The notes beneath the pieces were generated by a model. The model was not told the origin of the DNA, searched no databases, and saw only the letters and a list, made by a program, of their open reading frames with translations. Below, one piece after another: positions 1 through 9,337 of a stretch of 64,000 nucleotides of DNA. The first letter of the stretch is position 1. Every line of letters starts with the position of its first letter. The translations under genes were made by a program, and so were the position numbers. The stretch is from Senegalia massiliensis (lineage in GTDB: Bacteria > Bacillota > Clostridia > Tissierellales > SIT17), in NCBI RefSeq assembly GCF_900626135.1, contig NZ_LR130785.1, positions 1,335,241-1,399,240 of the forward strand, given 5' to 3'.

Positions 1-3000
1 TTATATGATAAACAAGGCAAAAAAAATAAAGCTATAGCTTATTATGAAAAAGCTCTTGAAATATCATATGATTTAAACAAATTTAAAGTTGTTGTAGATA
101 TAAAAAACTTATTAAGCGATATATATTATAGGTTATCAGAATATGATAAAGCAATTAATATAATAAAAAATTCAAAAGAAGTAGCATATAAGATTAATTA
201 TATAGAAGGATTATTAAAATCAATAATTTTGATAAATAAGATTAATTTTTCCATTGGTGTAAATAAAGATATACTAGCAACTAGTTTAAAGTACTTAAAA
301 ATTTCATTAGAAAATAATAGTCATCATAATACTGCTGAATTATTTAATCAATTGGGAATTATAAGTTTTATATTAGGAGAGTTAGAAGAGTCAAAGTTAT
401 ATTATAAAAAGAGCATATTTTATTATGAAAAATCAAAAAAGGTCTTACAAATAACCAAACCTATAAATAACTTAGGACTTATTTATAGTGAAAATTATGA
501 AGATATGGATAAAGCAATGAATTATTTTGAAAAAGGGCTACAGATTTCTAAGAAATTTAATTCTGGATATGATATGTCCCATTTTTATATAAATATTTCT
601 GAAATATATATTAGAAAAAACAAATATGATTTAGCAAAAAAGTATATCAAATCCATGAGGGACATTGCATTTGATATAGATGAAAAAAGTTTAATTGCGT
701 CTTCTTATATAAAATTTGTAAGAATCTATTTAGAAACAGGAGAATTAATGAAAATAAAACCTTATATAGAAGAATTAAAGGTGTTTCATAAGAAAAATTT
801 AATTTTTATTGAAGAAATAGATGAGTATTTAGAATTAAGTTTATTATATTACTTTATATTATCAGATTATAAAAAAGCTGAAAATATAGCGAATGGCATA
901 ATAGATTTGTATCCAAATTATAATGATATTAATTATTTTAAAGCTACTACTATTAAAGTAATTATCAAGTATATTAATAATAAAAATTATGATGAAATAG
1001 AATTTAATAATTTAATTGATATGTATAAATCTATAAATGTGAAATGGTATGATCGCTTCTTTATATTATTATTTGGTATAGTGGCAGTTTTAAAAGATGA
1101 TTATAATTTAGCAGAAATATTATTTAACATTGATAGAGAAAAGTCATATAAAGATTGTAATGATTTAATAAAAAACATGAAAAATTTAATCAAAAATTCT
1201 ATAGATAATAATTTGGAACAATTAAAATTGATATATGTGAAATTTCAAGATCTTAATATATCACTCTTAAAATTAATTACAAGTAAAATAATTGCCAAAA
1301 AATATTTTGAAAATGAAACATATTATGATTCAGCTAATTACTATTTAATCTTTATAGAATCTTTTTATAAAATTTCATCAAAGTTTAAAGAACAAAAAAT
1401 AAAGATTAATATTGCTAAAAGTTTTCGCGTAAATGAGGTTATTGAAAAATTATATATAATAAAAAATCTAATGAATGATGATTTTAAAAATGAAAATAAA
1501 TTGACGCTTAATTCTTATTTTGATATTGATAAATATCAAGAATTATTTTCAGATGAAAATTTTCTAACATTAGTATCAAATCAATATGCTGATTCTTGTA
1601 TTATGGATATAATAGATATTGATGATTTACTAGATAATTTAGGCTCAGATTATCTTAAGAATATTAATTTAATAGTTAGGTATGCAATGAGAGAGATATT
1701 AGCTAGTAGAGCAATGGTATCCTTATATGATGAAAAGAAAGATGAATTTAATACTATAATGAATAGAGGAATTGAAGACTCAAATAAGGTTAAAAATATT
1801 ATAGATAGATTGTTACATTCTAATTCAAATGGATATATACAATATTCTAAAGAACCTTGGGAAAGTAGAGAAAATAATTTATCACAGGATATTACAGCTA
1901 TATTATTTTTACCTATTTATAGTAAAATAAATTCAGCAACTTTTATTACAAATGATAGGAGAAATAAGAATAATGATCTAAAAAAGATTAAAGGCTACAT
2001 TTATTTAGACACAGATAAGTTATTTAATAAATTTAATGAAGTTAATTATATCAAAATTAAAAAGTTAATTAATTTAATATCTTTAAATATTGATAATTAT
2101 AATTTTAAAGTATTATCTTCTATAGATAAGTTAACTAATGTATATACTAGAAAGTATATGGAGAGTATTTACAGTGAATTATACAATAAATGTAGAAAAG
2201 AAAACTTAATATTTTCTATTTTGATGCTTGATATTGATAAATTTAAACAAGTCAATGATACTTATGGACATCCAACTGGAGATATGATATTAGAAAAAAT
2301 AGGTAATATTCTTAGAAATCAACTGAGAAATACTGATATTATAGCTAGATATGGTGGAGAAGAATTTATTATAATACTTCCTTCAACAAATAAAGACAGT
2401 TCTTATTTAGTAGCTGAGAAATTAAGAAAAAGTATTGCAAGTAGTAAATTGTTAAATAAGCCAGGAGATATAACTGTTAGTATAGGGATATCACAATATC
2501 CTGAAGATGGACAGTTTCGAGAAGAGATAATTGAAAATGCGGATAAAGCATTGTATAATGCTAAAAATAGAAATAGAAATATGTCGGTTAAATGGGATAA
2601 GTCTTTAGAAGATTTTTCTCAAACATTGGATAAATTAGCAGGCATAATAACAGGAAATATTGTACATGATCATAGAATGGTATTAGCAATAGTTGAAATA
2701 ATAGAATTAATTAAAAAAAATATTCCAAAGCAAAATAAATACTTTTTATTACTTGGTAGATTAATAGAAATAACTGAATCAAAAAAAGGTTCACTAATAT
2801 TATTGAATGATCAAAAACAAATAAGTGGAATATATACACGTGAAAGATTTATAGATAAATGGATAGATAATAGTAAAATAAATGAAGATATAATTAATAG
2901 AGTTATAGAAAATAAGACTGGAGAATATTTAATAGATTGGGAACAAACTGATGATATTGATAATATAACATTAAGTCCTAATTGGAAGTCTATTGTAATA

Positions 3001-3132
3001 ACACCTGCAATTTTAAATGGTGAAATAAAGGCTTTAATCAAATTATCAGTTCCAATAAAAGAAAAAGAATTTGACTATAACATATACAACTATGTAAATA
3101 TAATATCAAATATAATTTCAGTTATTATTTAA
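1..3132 (+). CDS. TPR-GAF-GGDEF diguanylate cyclase, 5' partial
   Basis: Probable diguanylate cyclase making c-di-GMP. The frame is open from base 1, and TPR-like helical repeats are already running there, so the true start lies upstream; the TTG at 229 has no ribosome site. About 1,043 residues are visible. TPR-like repeats fill roughly the first 430, a GAF-like domain covers about 550-700 and a GGDEF domain about 705-865. The active-site GGEEF is at visible residues 785-789, and RNTD at 776-779 is a product-inhibition I-site (RxxD five residues upstream). A second GAF-like segment follows to the end. The family often has a kinase/AAA region before the TPRs, which would lie outside the window. 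The function call is firm; the sensed signal is unknown. Confidence 0.9.
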   Translation, partial: LYDKQGKKNKAIAYYEKALEISYDLNKFKVVVDIKNLLSDIYYRLSEYDKAINIIKNSKEVAYKINYIEGLLKSIILINKINFSIGVNKDILATSLKYLKISLENNSHHNTAELFNQLGIISFILGELEESKLYYKKSIFYYEKSKKVLQITKPINNLGLIYSENYEDMDKAMNYFEKGLQISKKFNSGYDMSHFYINISEIYIRKNKYDLAKKYIKSMRDIAFDIDEKSLIASSYIKFVRIYLETGELMKIKPYIEELKVFHKKNLIFIEEIDEYLELSLLYYFILSDYKKAENIANGIIDLYPNYNDINYFKATTIKVIIKYINNKNYDEIEFNNLIDMYKSINVKWYDRFFILLFGIVAVLKDDYNLAEILFNIDREKSYKDCNDLIKNMKNLIKNSIDNNLEQLKLIYVKFQDLNISLLKLITSKIIAKKYFENETYYDSANYYLIFIESFYKISSKFKEQKIKINIAKSFRVNEVIEKLYIIKNLMNDDFKNENKLTLNSYFDIDKYQELFSDENFLTLVSNQYADSCIMDIIDIDDLLDNLGSDYLKNINLIVRYAMREILASRAMVSLYDEKKDEFNTIMNRGIEDSNKVKNIIDRLLHSNSNGYIQYSKEPWESRENNLSQDITAILFLPIYSKINSATFITNDRRNKNNDLKKIKGYIYLDTDKLFNKFNEVNYIKIKKLINLISLNIDNYNFKVLSSIDKLTNVYTRKYMESIYSELYNKCRKENLIFSILMLDIDKFKQVNDTYGHPTGDMILEKIGNILRNQLRNTDIIARYGGEEFIIILPSTNKDSSYLVAEKLRKSIASSKLLNKPGDITVSIGISQYPEDGQFREEIIENADKALYNAKNRNRNMSVKWDKSLEDFSQTLDKLAGIITGNIVHDHRMVLAIVEIIELIKKNIPKQNKYFLLLGRLIEITESKKGSLILLNDQKQISGIYTRERFIDKWIDNSKINEDIINRVIENKTGEYLIDWEQTDDIDNITLSPNWKSIVITPAILNGEIKALIKLSVPIKEKEFDYNIYNYVNIISNIISVII

Positions 3133-3154
3133 ATAAATTTTGGAGGTGAAGATT

Positions 3155-4153
3155 TTGGCAGTAACAATCAAAGATGTAGCAAAATTATCAGGAGTATCAA
3201 TATCAACAGTTTCACGAGTCATAAATGATTCAAAACCCGTAAGTCCAGAAGTTAAACGAAAGGTATTAGAGGTGATAGAAGAGATTGGTTATAAGCCTAA
3301 TGAAATAGCAAGAACATTAGTTACTAAGAAATCTTATTTGATAGGAGTTATAGTGACAGATTTAGCAGATTCATATGTTGCAGATATGGTAAGAGGAATT
3401 GAAGAAATAGGAAAAATGTATAACTATGATATTTTACTTTGTAGTAGCTATGGAGATAAAGAAGCTGAACTTAAATATATTCAGCTGCTAAACAGAAAGC
3501 AAGTAGAGGGGATGATATTAATATCTTCTACACTTGATGATGAAGTTGATAAAAAAGTTAGTGAGTATGATATACCATTTGTATATTTAAGCAGGTATTC
3601 TAAATCTGAGAAGTATCCAACAGTAAGTATTGATTATCATTTTGCTGCTTATGAAATGACAAAATATCTTATAAGTTTAGGACATAAAAAAATTGGATAT
3701 GTAGGGTATTTAGAAGATGAGAATTCCACACAATATGAAAAACTAAATGGTTATAAAAGGGCAATGAATGAAATGGAGTTAGATTCTTCATATATATTTA
3801 AAACAAAAGGACTAAATATACGAGAAGGATATAGCGCATTAAATAGTTCATTGACTGAAAATGGAGTTACAGCACTTCTTTGTAGTAGTGATAAAATAGC
3901 TATAGGAGCATTAAATTATTGCTATGATAACAATATTAAAACACCTGAAGACATATCAATTGTAGGATTTGGTGATATACAAATAGCTTCTTTAATAAGA
4001 CCAAAACTTACAACAGTAAAAGAGCCTTTTTATGATATAGGTGCAGTTGCTATAAGAAAGATAATTAAAGAACTATCTAAGGAACCTAGTGAAGAAAAAC
4101 ATATAAAACTGCCTTATCAAATACAAAAAAGAGATAGCTCAAGAAAACTATAG
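3155..4153 (+). CDS. LacI-family transcriptional regulator
   Basis: A 332-residue repressor. The N-terminal LacI helix-turn-helix is clear (TIKDVAKLSGVSISTVSRVIN), followed by the hinge helix ending near EIARTL and a periplasmic-binding-protein-like effector domain. I take the TTG at 3155, six bases after GGAGGTG; the earlier in-frame TTG at 3140 lies inside the ribosome site. It starts 23 bp after the cyclase stop, so the two may be cotranscribed. No sugar operon is adjacent, so the effector and targets cannot be inferred. The family call is certain. Confidence 0.93.
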   Translation: MAVTIKDVAKLSGVSISTVSRVINDSKPVSPEVKRKVLEVIEEIGYKPNEIARTLVTKKSYLIGVIVTDLADSYVADMVRGIEEIGKMYNYDILLCSSYGDKEAELKYIQLLNRKQVEGMILISSTLDDEVDKKVSEYDIPFVYLSRYSKSEKYPTVSIDYHFAAYEMTKYLISLGHKKIGYVGYLEDENSTQYEKLNGYKRAMNEMELDSSYIFKTKGLNIREGYSALNSSLTENGVTALLCSSDKIAIGALNYCYDNNIKTPEDISIVGFGDIQIASLIRPKLTTVKEPFYDIGAVAIRKIIKELSKEPSEEKHIKLPYQIQKRDSSRKL

Positions 4154-4214
4154 ACTTGAAAAAAATTCAAATATACTTTAAACTATAGATATGAGTTTAA
4201 AGGAGTGTAACACA

Positions 4215-4385
4215 ATGTTATCAAAAGAAAAAATTTCAAGAATAAATGAATTAGCAAAAAAATCAAAGATAGGCAATCTTTCTGACGATGAAAAAAAGGA
4301 ACAGAAAAAACTAAGAGAAGAATATTTGAAATCTTTTAGAAAAAATTTTAAAAGTCAGTTAGATTCTATAGAAATAGTAGACTAA
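4215..4385 (+). CDS. DUF896 (YnzC-like) small protein
   Basis: A 56-residue charged protein matching the DUF896/YnzC family by its pattern ([16 protein letters not shown], then [18 protein letters not shown], then [12 protein letters not shown]). The ATG at 4215 follows AAAGGAG with a nine-base spacer; an upstream ATG at 4191 has no such site. The function is not established. In Bacillus subtilis ynzC sits in the SOS-induced yneA operon; no such neighbour is here. A terminator overlaps the stop codon. Confidence 0.85.
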   Translation: MLSKEKISRINELAKKSKIGNLSDDEKKEQKKLREEYLKSFRKNFKSQLDSIEIVD

Positions 4386-4407
4386 GAATACTCTTAGTCT
4401 CTTTATT
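4379..4407 (+). terminator. Rho-independent terminator after DUF896 gene
   Basis: A 9-bp perfect stem (AGACTAAGA / TCTTAGTCT) with a 4-base loop, followed by a T-rich tract. The left arm contains the stop codon of the DUF896 gene. Confidence 0.7.
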
Positions 4408-4456
4408 TTACATATTTAGATATTATATGCTATACAATTTAAAAGGGGGAGTAAAT

Positions 4457-4915
4457 GTGTCAGAAAAACAGTTTGTAGTATTTAAATTAGATGGAGAGGA
4501 ATATGGTATAAATATAATAAATGTAAAAGAAATTGGTATATATAAAGAGCCTGTAAAAATACCAAATTCTCCAGAATTTATAGAAGGTATAATTAACTAT
4601 AGAGGAGAAGTTATTCCAATAGTTAATTTGAAAAAAAGATTTAATTTAAATGATTTAATAATAAGTAATAATACACGTGTAATAATTATAAATATAAATG
4701 ATAAACAAGTAGGATTTGTGGTAGATGAAGCTTCACAAACAATAAGAATAGATGAAGAGCATATTGAAAATACACCTGAAATGGTAACTAGAATAGATTC
4801 AGAATATATAACAGGTGTAGGAAAAGTTGAAGATAGATTAATTTTAATAATTGATTTAGAAAAAGTATTAACGGATAGTGAAAAACAAAAAATAGAAAAG
4901 CTTGAAGTTGACTAA
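4457..4915 (+). CDS. cheW: CheW-like chemotaxis coupling protein
   Basis: A 152-residue single CheW domain. It has the opening QFVVFKLDGEEYGI, the central PEFIEGIINYRGEVIPIVNL and the closing GVGKVEDRLILIIDLEKVL that mark the family. CheW links chemoreceptors to the CheA kinase. The GTG start is six bases after AGGGGGA; the ATG at 4427 upstream has no ribosome site. No other chemotaxis gene is near, so it may serve a remote CheA or act in another array. It stands just before degS. Confidence 0.93.
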   Translation: MSEKQFVVFKLDGEEYGINIINVKEIGIYKEPVKIPNSPEFIEGIINYRGEVIPIVNLKKRFNLNDLIISNNTRVIIININDKQVGFVVDEASQTIRIDEEHIENTPEMVTRIDSEYITGVGKVEDRLILIIDLEKVLTDSEKQKIEKLEVD

Positions 4916-4954
4916 AGTATTAGCTAATTAATTTAGCTTTTTGGGGTGATTGTA

Positions 4955-6124
4955 CTGGATGATATACTAACAGGTAATAAAATAAGTAAAGTACTTGACA
5001 GAACAATAGATTCAATAGAAGCCGGAAAGAGAGAAATTTTTGAAATATCTGAAACTATAAGGGAAGAATGTCAAAAACTTAATAACGAGATAGATGAATT
5101 AAAGAAAAAAATAAAAGATAAAATAAAAGAAATTGATAAAATAGAGATAGAAGAAATGAAAAGTAGAAATAAACTTGCTGAGGTAAGTAAGAACTTTATA
5201 AAGTACAGTGAAGAAGATATAAAAAATGCATATGAAGTTGCAAATGATTATAGAATTAAACTTATGATAACAAGAAAAGAAGAAAAAGATTTAATTCATC
5301 AGCGAAATAATTTGGAAATGAAATTAAAAACAAATTATAATAATTTAAAAAGAGCTGAGAGGGTAACAGCTCAAATAGGTGTTGCTTTAAAATATTTAAC
5401 TGAAAATGCTAATAAAGTATCAAAAACAGTTGAAAATTTAAACAAAAAACAATTATTAGGAATTAAAATAATAAAAGCTCAAGAAGAAGAGAGGCAGAGG
5501 GTTGCAAGGGATGTCCATGATGGACCAGCTCAAATGCTTGCAAATGTAATTTTAAAAACAGAAATAACTGAAAAAATGATAAACATTGATAATGAAAAAG
5601 CAGTAGGAGAATTAAGAGAATTAAAAACTATTGTACGGGCCAGCTTAAAGGATGTAAGAAAAATTATCTACGATTTACGACCTATGAGTTTAGATGATTT
5701 AGGTCTAATACCAACAATAAAGAGATATTCTGAATTCTTTTATGAAGAAACAGCAATTGAAGTAAATATAAAGGTATTAGCAATGGAGCAAGAATTGGAT
5801 GTATATAGAAATCTTACAATTTTTAGAATAGTTCAAGAAGCTTTAAATAATGTTAAAAAACACTCTGAAGCTACTCAAGTTCTCATTTTGATAGAATCTA
5901 ATGAAAAGAGTTTTAATTTAGTAATAAAAGATAATGGTAAAGGGTTTGATTTAGATAAGGTTGATACTACAAGTAATGATATAAACTGTGGTTATGGAAT
6001 TATGGGAATAAAAGAAAGAGCAATATTATTAGATGCTATTTTAGATATAAAATCAGAGAAAGACAAAGGAACTAAAATAACACTTACAATACCAATGAAT
6101 AGAGAGGGGGAGTCTTATGAGTAA
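4955..6124 (+). CDS. degS: DegS sensor histidine kinase
   Basis: Cytosolic two-component kinase that phosphorylates DegU. The N-terminal half (to about residue 165) is a coiled-coil sensor region with the DegS signature SEEDIKNAYE. The HisKA_3 dimerisation segment has AQEEERQRVARDVHDGPAQM with the phospho-acceptor at about His188, followed by a HATPase domain (NNVKKH, DNGKGFD, GIMGIKERA). There are no membrane helices, as in Bacillus DegS. The start is uncertain: GGGGTGA at 4943-4949 points to CTG at 4955, while GTG at 4946 lies within the ribosome site itself. The stop overlaps degU by 8 bases, indicating translational coupling. Confidence 0.93.
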   Translation: MDDILTGNKISKVLDRTIDSIEAGKREIFEISETIREECQKLNNEIDELKKKIKDKIKEIDKIEIEEMKSRNKLAEVSKNFIKYSEEDIKNAYEVANDYRIKLMITRKEEKDLIHQRNNLEMKLKTNYNNLKRAERVTAQIGVALKYLTENANKVSKTVENLNKKQLLGIKIIKAQEEERQRVARDVHDGPAQMLANVILKTEITEKMINIDNEKAVGELRELKTIVRASLKDVRKIIYDLRPMSLDDLGLIPTIKRYSEFFYEETAIEVNIKVLAMEQELDVYRNLTIFRIVQEALNNVKKHSEATQVLILIESNEKSFNLVIKDNGKGFDLDKVDTTSNDINCGYGIMGIKERAILLDAILDIKSEKDKGTKITLTIPMNREGESYE

Positions 6125-6767
6125 GATTTCACTGATGATAGCAGATGATCATTCATTAATGAGACAAGGATTAAAGAAAATTTTAGAGTTAGATAATGAA
6201 TTTATAGTTATTTCTGAAGCTTCTAATGGTAGAGAAGCAATAAATAAAGGTATAGAAAAATGTCCTGATGTGATATTATTAGATATTAACATGCCAAAAA
6301 TAAATGGAATAGAAGCATTAAGACGTTTAAAGGAATCGGGTATAAACTCTAAAATAATAATTTTAACTATACATGATGATAGAGAGTACTTGGAACAAAC
6401 TATAAAAATTGGGGCAGATGGATATGTATTGAAAGATGCTGATTCAGATACATTGATGGATGCAATAAGAGATGTAAATAATGGTAAAACTTATATCCAA
6501 CAAAGCTTAACAACATTACTTGTTAAGGGGTATAAAGATGAAAATGAATATCAACAAAAATTAAAAAGAGATTCATTAACTAAAAGAGAATATGATGTAA
6601 TAACACTTATTGCAGAAGGCTTAAATAATAAAGAAATAGGCGAAAGGTTATGTATAAGTGAAAAAACAGTTAAAAATCACGTTTCTAATATATTTAAAAA
6701 AATTGATGTAACTGATAGAATTCAAGCTGCCATTTTTGCATTTAAAAATAACATAAAAAAAATATAA
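6117..6767 (+). CDS. degU: DegU response regulator (NarL/LuxR type)
   Basis: A 216-residue response regulator. The receiver domain has the acidic pair D10-D11, phospho-acceptor D56 in LLDINMP, and the conserved Lys in YVLKDA. The C-terminal LuxR-type helix-turn-helix reads LTKREYDVITLIAEGLNNKEIGE and SEKTVKNHVSNIFKKI. It pairs with the overlapping degS. In Bacillus the pair controls motility, biofilm and exoenzymes; its targets here are unknown. Confidence 0.95.
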   Translation: MSKISLMIADDHSLMRQGLKKILELDNEFIVISEASNGREAINKGIEKCPDVILLDINMPKINGIEALRRLKESGINSKIIILTIHDDREYLEQTIKIGADGYVLKDADSDTLMDAIRDVNNGKTYIQQSLTTLLVKGYKDENEYQQKLKRDSLTKREYDVITLIAEGLNNKEIGERLCISEKTVKNHVSNIFKKIDVTDRIQAAIFAFKNNIKKI

Positions 6768-6841
6768 ATATTTTGAATTAGATATATTTAATTTAATTGG
6801 GTATATGTATTAAAGTATAATTTAAAAATGGAGGGATTTTA

Positions 6842-8269
6842 ATGTCAGAAGAAACAAAGGGGAAAAAACTACAGAAAACTTTAACTCATAAGTGGGACAA
6901 TGTATGGGAAAAAATTGAACAAAATGAAAATGAAAAGATATTTGAATTTGGAGATGATTATAAAGAGTTTTTAAATGTATCAAAGACAGAAAGATTGGCA
7001 ACAGATGAAATTATAAGAATAGCTGAAGAAAATGGATATGAAAACTTAGATAAGCTTATAAAAAATGAATCAAAGTTAAAACCTGGTCAAAAAATTTATG
7101 CTAATAATAAAGGGAAATCAGTAGTTATGTATATTATAGGAACTGAAGATATTACAGAAGGCATGAATATTATTGGCTCTCATGTGGACGCACCAAGAAT
7201 AGATTTAAAACAGTTTCCATTATACGAAGATTCAGAATTAGCATTACTTAAAACTCATTATTATGGAGGAATAAAGAAATATCAATGGGTATCATTACCT
7301 CTTGCTCTTCATGGTGTTATAGTAAAAAATAATGGGGAAAAAATAAATATTTCTATAGGTGAAGATGAAAATGATCCTATATTTATGATAACAGATTTAT
7401 TACCACATTTAGCTAAAGACCAAATGTCTAAAAAGTTAAGCGAAGGTATAACTGGAGAGGGGCTTAATATAGTTATCGGAAGTATTCCATATAATGAAAA
7501 AGATTTAAATGAAAAAATCAAATTAAATATTTTAAATACATTAAATGAGAAATATGATATTACAGAACAAGATTTTACAACAGCAGAGTTTCAAGCAGTT
7601 CCTGCTGGTAAGGCTAGAGATTTAGGTTTAGACAGGAGTCTTATAGCAGCTTATGCCCATGATGATAGAGTTTGTGCATATACATCTCTTCGTGCTATTT
7701 TAGATATAGACAATCCTACTAAAACTGCAGTTGCATTATTTGCAGACAAGGAAGAAATAGGTAGTGTAGGAAACACTGGTATGAATTCTTTATTTTTTGA
7801 AAATATAACAGCAGAAGTAGTATCTTTAGTAAAAGATAACTATAATGAATTATTATTAAAAAGAACATTACTTAATTCTAGAGTATTATCTGCTGATGTA
7901 TCAGCAGGATTTGATCCAAATTATCCAGAAGTATTAGATAAAAGAAATGCACCTTTCATTGGAAAAGGTATAACACTTGTAAAATATACTGGTGCTCGTG
8001 GAAAAGGTGGAAGTAATGATGCTAATGCAGAATATATTTCTGATGTAAGAAGAATATTTAATGAAAATAATATTGTATGGCAAATGGGTGAATTAGGAAA
8101 AGTAGATCAAGGTGGTGGAGGCACCATAGCATATATGTTATCAAAATATGGTATGGAGGTAGTAGACTGTGGTGTTCCAGTACTAAGTATGCATGCTCCT
8201 TATGAAGTAGTTAGTAAGGCAGATGTATATATGACATATAAGGGATACAATGCTTTTTATAAAGCATAA
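6842..8269 (+). CDS. M18 family aminopeptidase
   Basis: A cytosolic zinc aminopeptidase of 475 residues, the usual length for family M18. Visible metal and catalytic motifs are GSHVDAPRID (His114, Asp116), DKEEIGS, SADVSAGFDPN, and MHAPYE near the C-terminus. The family removes N-terminal acidic or neutral residues from peptides. GGAGGG lies eight bases before the ATG, and a TATAAT stands at 6816-6821 in the 74-bp gap, so it likely has its own promoter. A strong bidirectional terminator follows. Confidence 0.94.
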   Translation: MSEETKGKKLQKTLTHKWDNVWEKIEQNENEKIFEFGDDYKEFLNVSKTERLATDEIIRIAEENGYENLDKLIKNESKLKPGQKIYANNKGKSVVMYIIGTEDITEGMNIIGSHVDAPRIDLKQFPLYEDSELALLKTHYYGGIKKYQWVSLPLALHGVIVKNNGEKINISIGEDENDPIFMITDLLPHLAKDQMSKKLSEGITGEGLNIVIGSIPYNEKDLNEKIKLNILNTLNEKYDITEQDFTTAEFQAVPAGKARDLGLDRSLIAAYAHDDRVCAYTSLRAILDIDNPTKTAVALFADKEEIGSVGNTGMNSLFFENITAEVVSLVKDNYNELLLKRTLLNSRVLSADVSAGFDPNYPEVLDKRNAPFIGKGITLVKYTGARGKGGSNDANAEYISDVRRIFNENNIVWQMGELGKVDQGGGGTIAYMLSKYGMEVVDCGVPVLSMHAPYEVVSKADVYMTYKGYNAFYKA

Positions 8270-8272
8270 TAT

Positions 8273-8307
8273 AAACGGGGACTAATTTAATTAGTCCCCG
8301 TTTTTTG
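8273..8307. terminator. Terminator between convergent aminopeptidase and LysR genes
   Basis: A 14-bp perfect stem (left arm AAACGGGGACTAAT) with a 3-base loop and six Ts on the + strand. The right arm encodes the last residues of the LysR gene. The T run on the minus side is short, so termination is probably stronger for the aminopeptidase. Confidence 0.85.
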
Positions 8308-9202
8308 TTTTTTTAATCCAATCTAAGACGAAGTTTTTAAAAGTATTTGCAAGAGGAGATAAATTTCTTTTTTTATGATATACAAAATAAAATTTTCTAT
8401 TTAAATTTAAATTGTTAATTGTATAAGATTTTAATACACCTCTTTTAATTTCTTCTTTTATAGCTAATTTAGAAATAAAACTTATACCCACATTAAGTTC
8501 TACCAATTTTTTTATTGTTTCATTACTTTCACTTGTTGCAACAACGTTAAATTTATTTATATTTTGATTAACTTGTTTTAAAGCAGTTTCTAATAAAAGA
8601 CGTGAACCAGAGCCTGGTTTTCTCATAATGAATTTTTCGTTTTTTATATCATCTAAGCTTAGCTTTTGATTTTTTTTCGGAGTTAAAGATTTTGATGAAA
8701 TTAAAACTAATTCATCTTCTATTAGTTCAATATACTCTAAATTTTTATTATCTAATTTTGCTCCTACAATTCCAAAATTCATATTATTATCTAAAATATC
8801 TTTAATTACATCTTTTGAATTGTTACGCATCATATCAATTGTAACATTAGGGTATATTTCAACAAAATCTTTTAAAAGATAAGGCAATATGTATAATTTA
8901 GGGATAGTACTTGATGATACTAATAGATTACCTTCAATTTTACCTTTATATTCTCCAAGCTTAAAATGGACAGTATCTTTTAAATTAATAATTTCTTTTG
9001 CATAATCATAAAGGATACTACCAGCTTTAGTATAAGTTATATTTTTGTTTGATCTATTTAGTAAAGCTGTACCTACTTCTTTTTCTAGATTTTGAATATG
9101 ACTTGTTACAGTAGGTTGTGTTAAATATAAATTATTTGCTGCCTTAGAAAAACTCTTAGAATCAATTACTTGAACAAAGGTTTCTAGTTGTCTAAAGTCC
9201 AA
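8291..9202 (-). CDS. LysR-family transcriptional regulator
   Basis: A 303-residue LysR protein. The N-terminal winged helix (FRQLETFVQVIDSKSFSKAANNLYLTQPTVTSHIQNLE) is canonical, followed by a two-lobed substrate-binding domain. The segment MRKPGSGSR resembles the GSGTR effector-pocket motif of the CysL/CbbR-like group. I choose the TTG at 9202, after AGGTGGTGA; two in-frame GTG codons upstream are part of that site. It is divergent from the transporter at 9338, the classic arrangement for a LysR regulator and its target. Confidence 0.93.
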   Translation of the reverse strand: MDFRQLETFVQVIDSKSFSKAANNLYLTQPTVTSHIQNLEKEVGTALLNRSNKNITYTKAGSILYDYAKEIINLKDTVHFKLGEYKGKIEGNLLVSSSTIPKLYILPYLLKDFVEIYPNVTIDMMRNNSKDVIKDILDNNMNFGIVGAKLDNKNLEYIELIEDELVLISSKSLTPKKNQKLSLDDIKNEKFIMRKPGSGSRLLLETALKQVNQNINKFNVVATSESNETIKKLVELNVGISFISKLAIKEEIKRGVLKSYTINNLNLNRKFYFVYHKKRNLSPLANTFKNFVLDWIKKTKNGD

Positions 9203-9337
9203 AAAAATCACCACCTTTTATTTATGAATATATATTAATAGTATGCTAGGCTTATTTATTTGTCAATTCCAAATGCTCACAAAGTTTATATATAGGCATA
9301 AACTATTAACAAATAAATTTTTATGGGAGGAATGTTT
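9203..9337. promoter_or_regulatory. Divergent control region, LysR/transporter
   Basis: An AT-rich 135-bp region between divergent starts. An imperfect dyad GTTTAT-N8-ATAAAC (9284-9303) sits 34 bp before the transporter start and has the shape of a LysR operator. No consensus -35/-10 pair stands out. Binding by the neighbouring LysR is inference. Confidence 0.45.
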
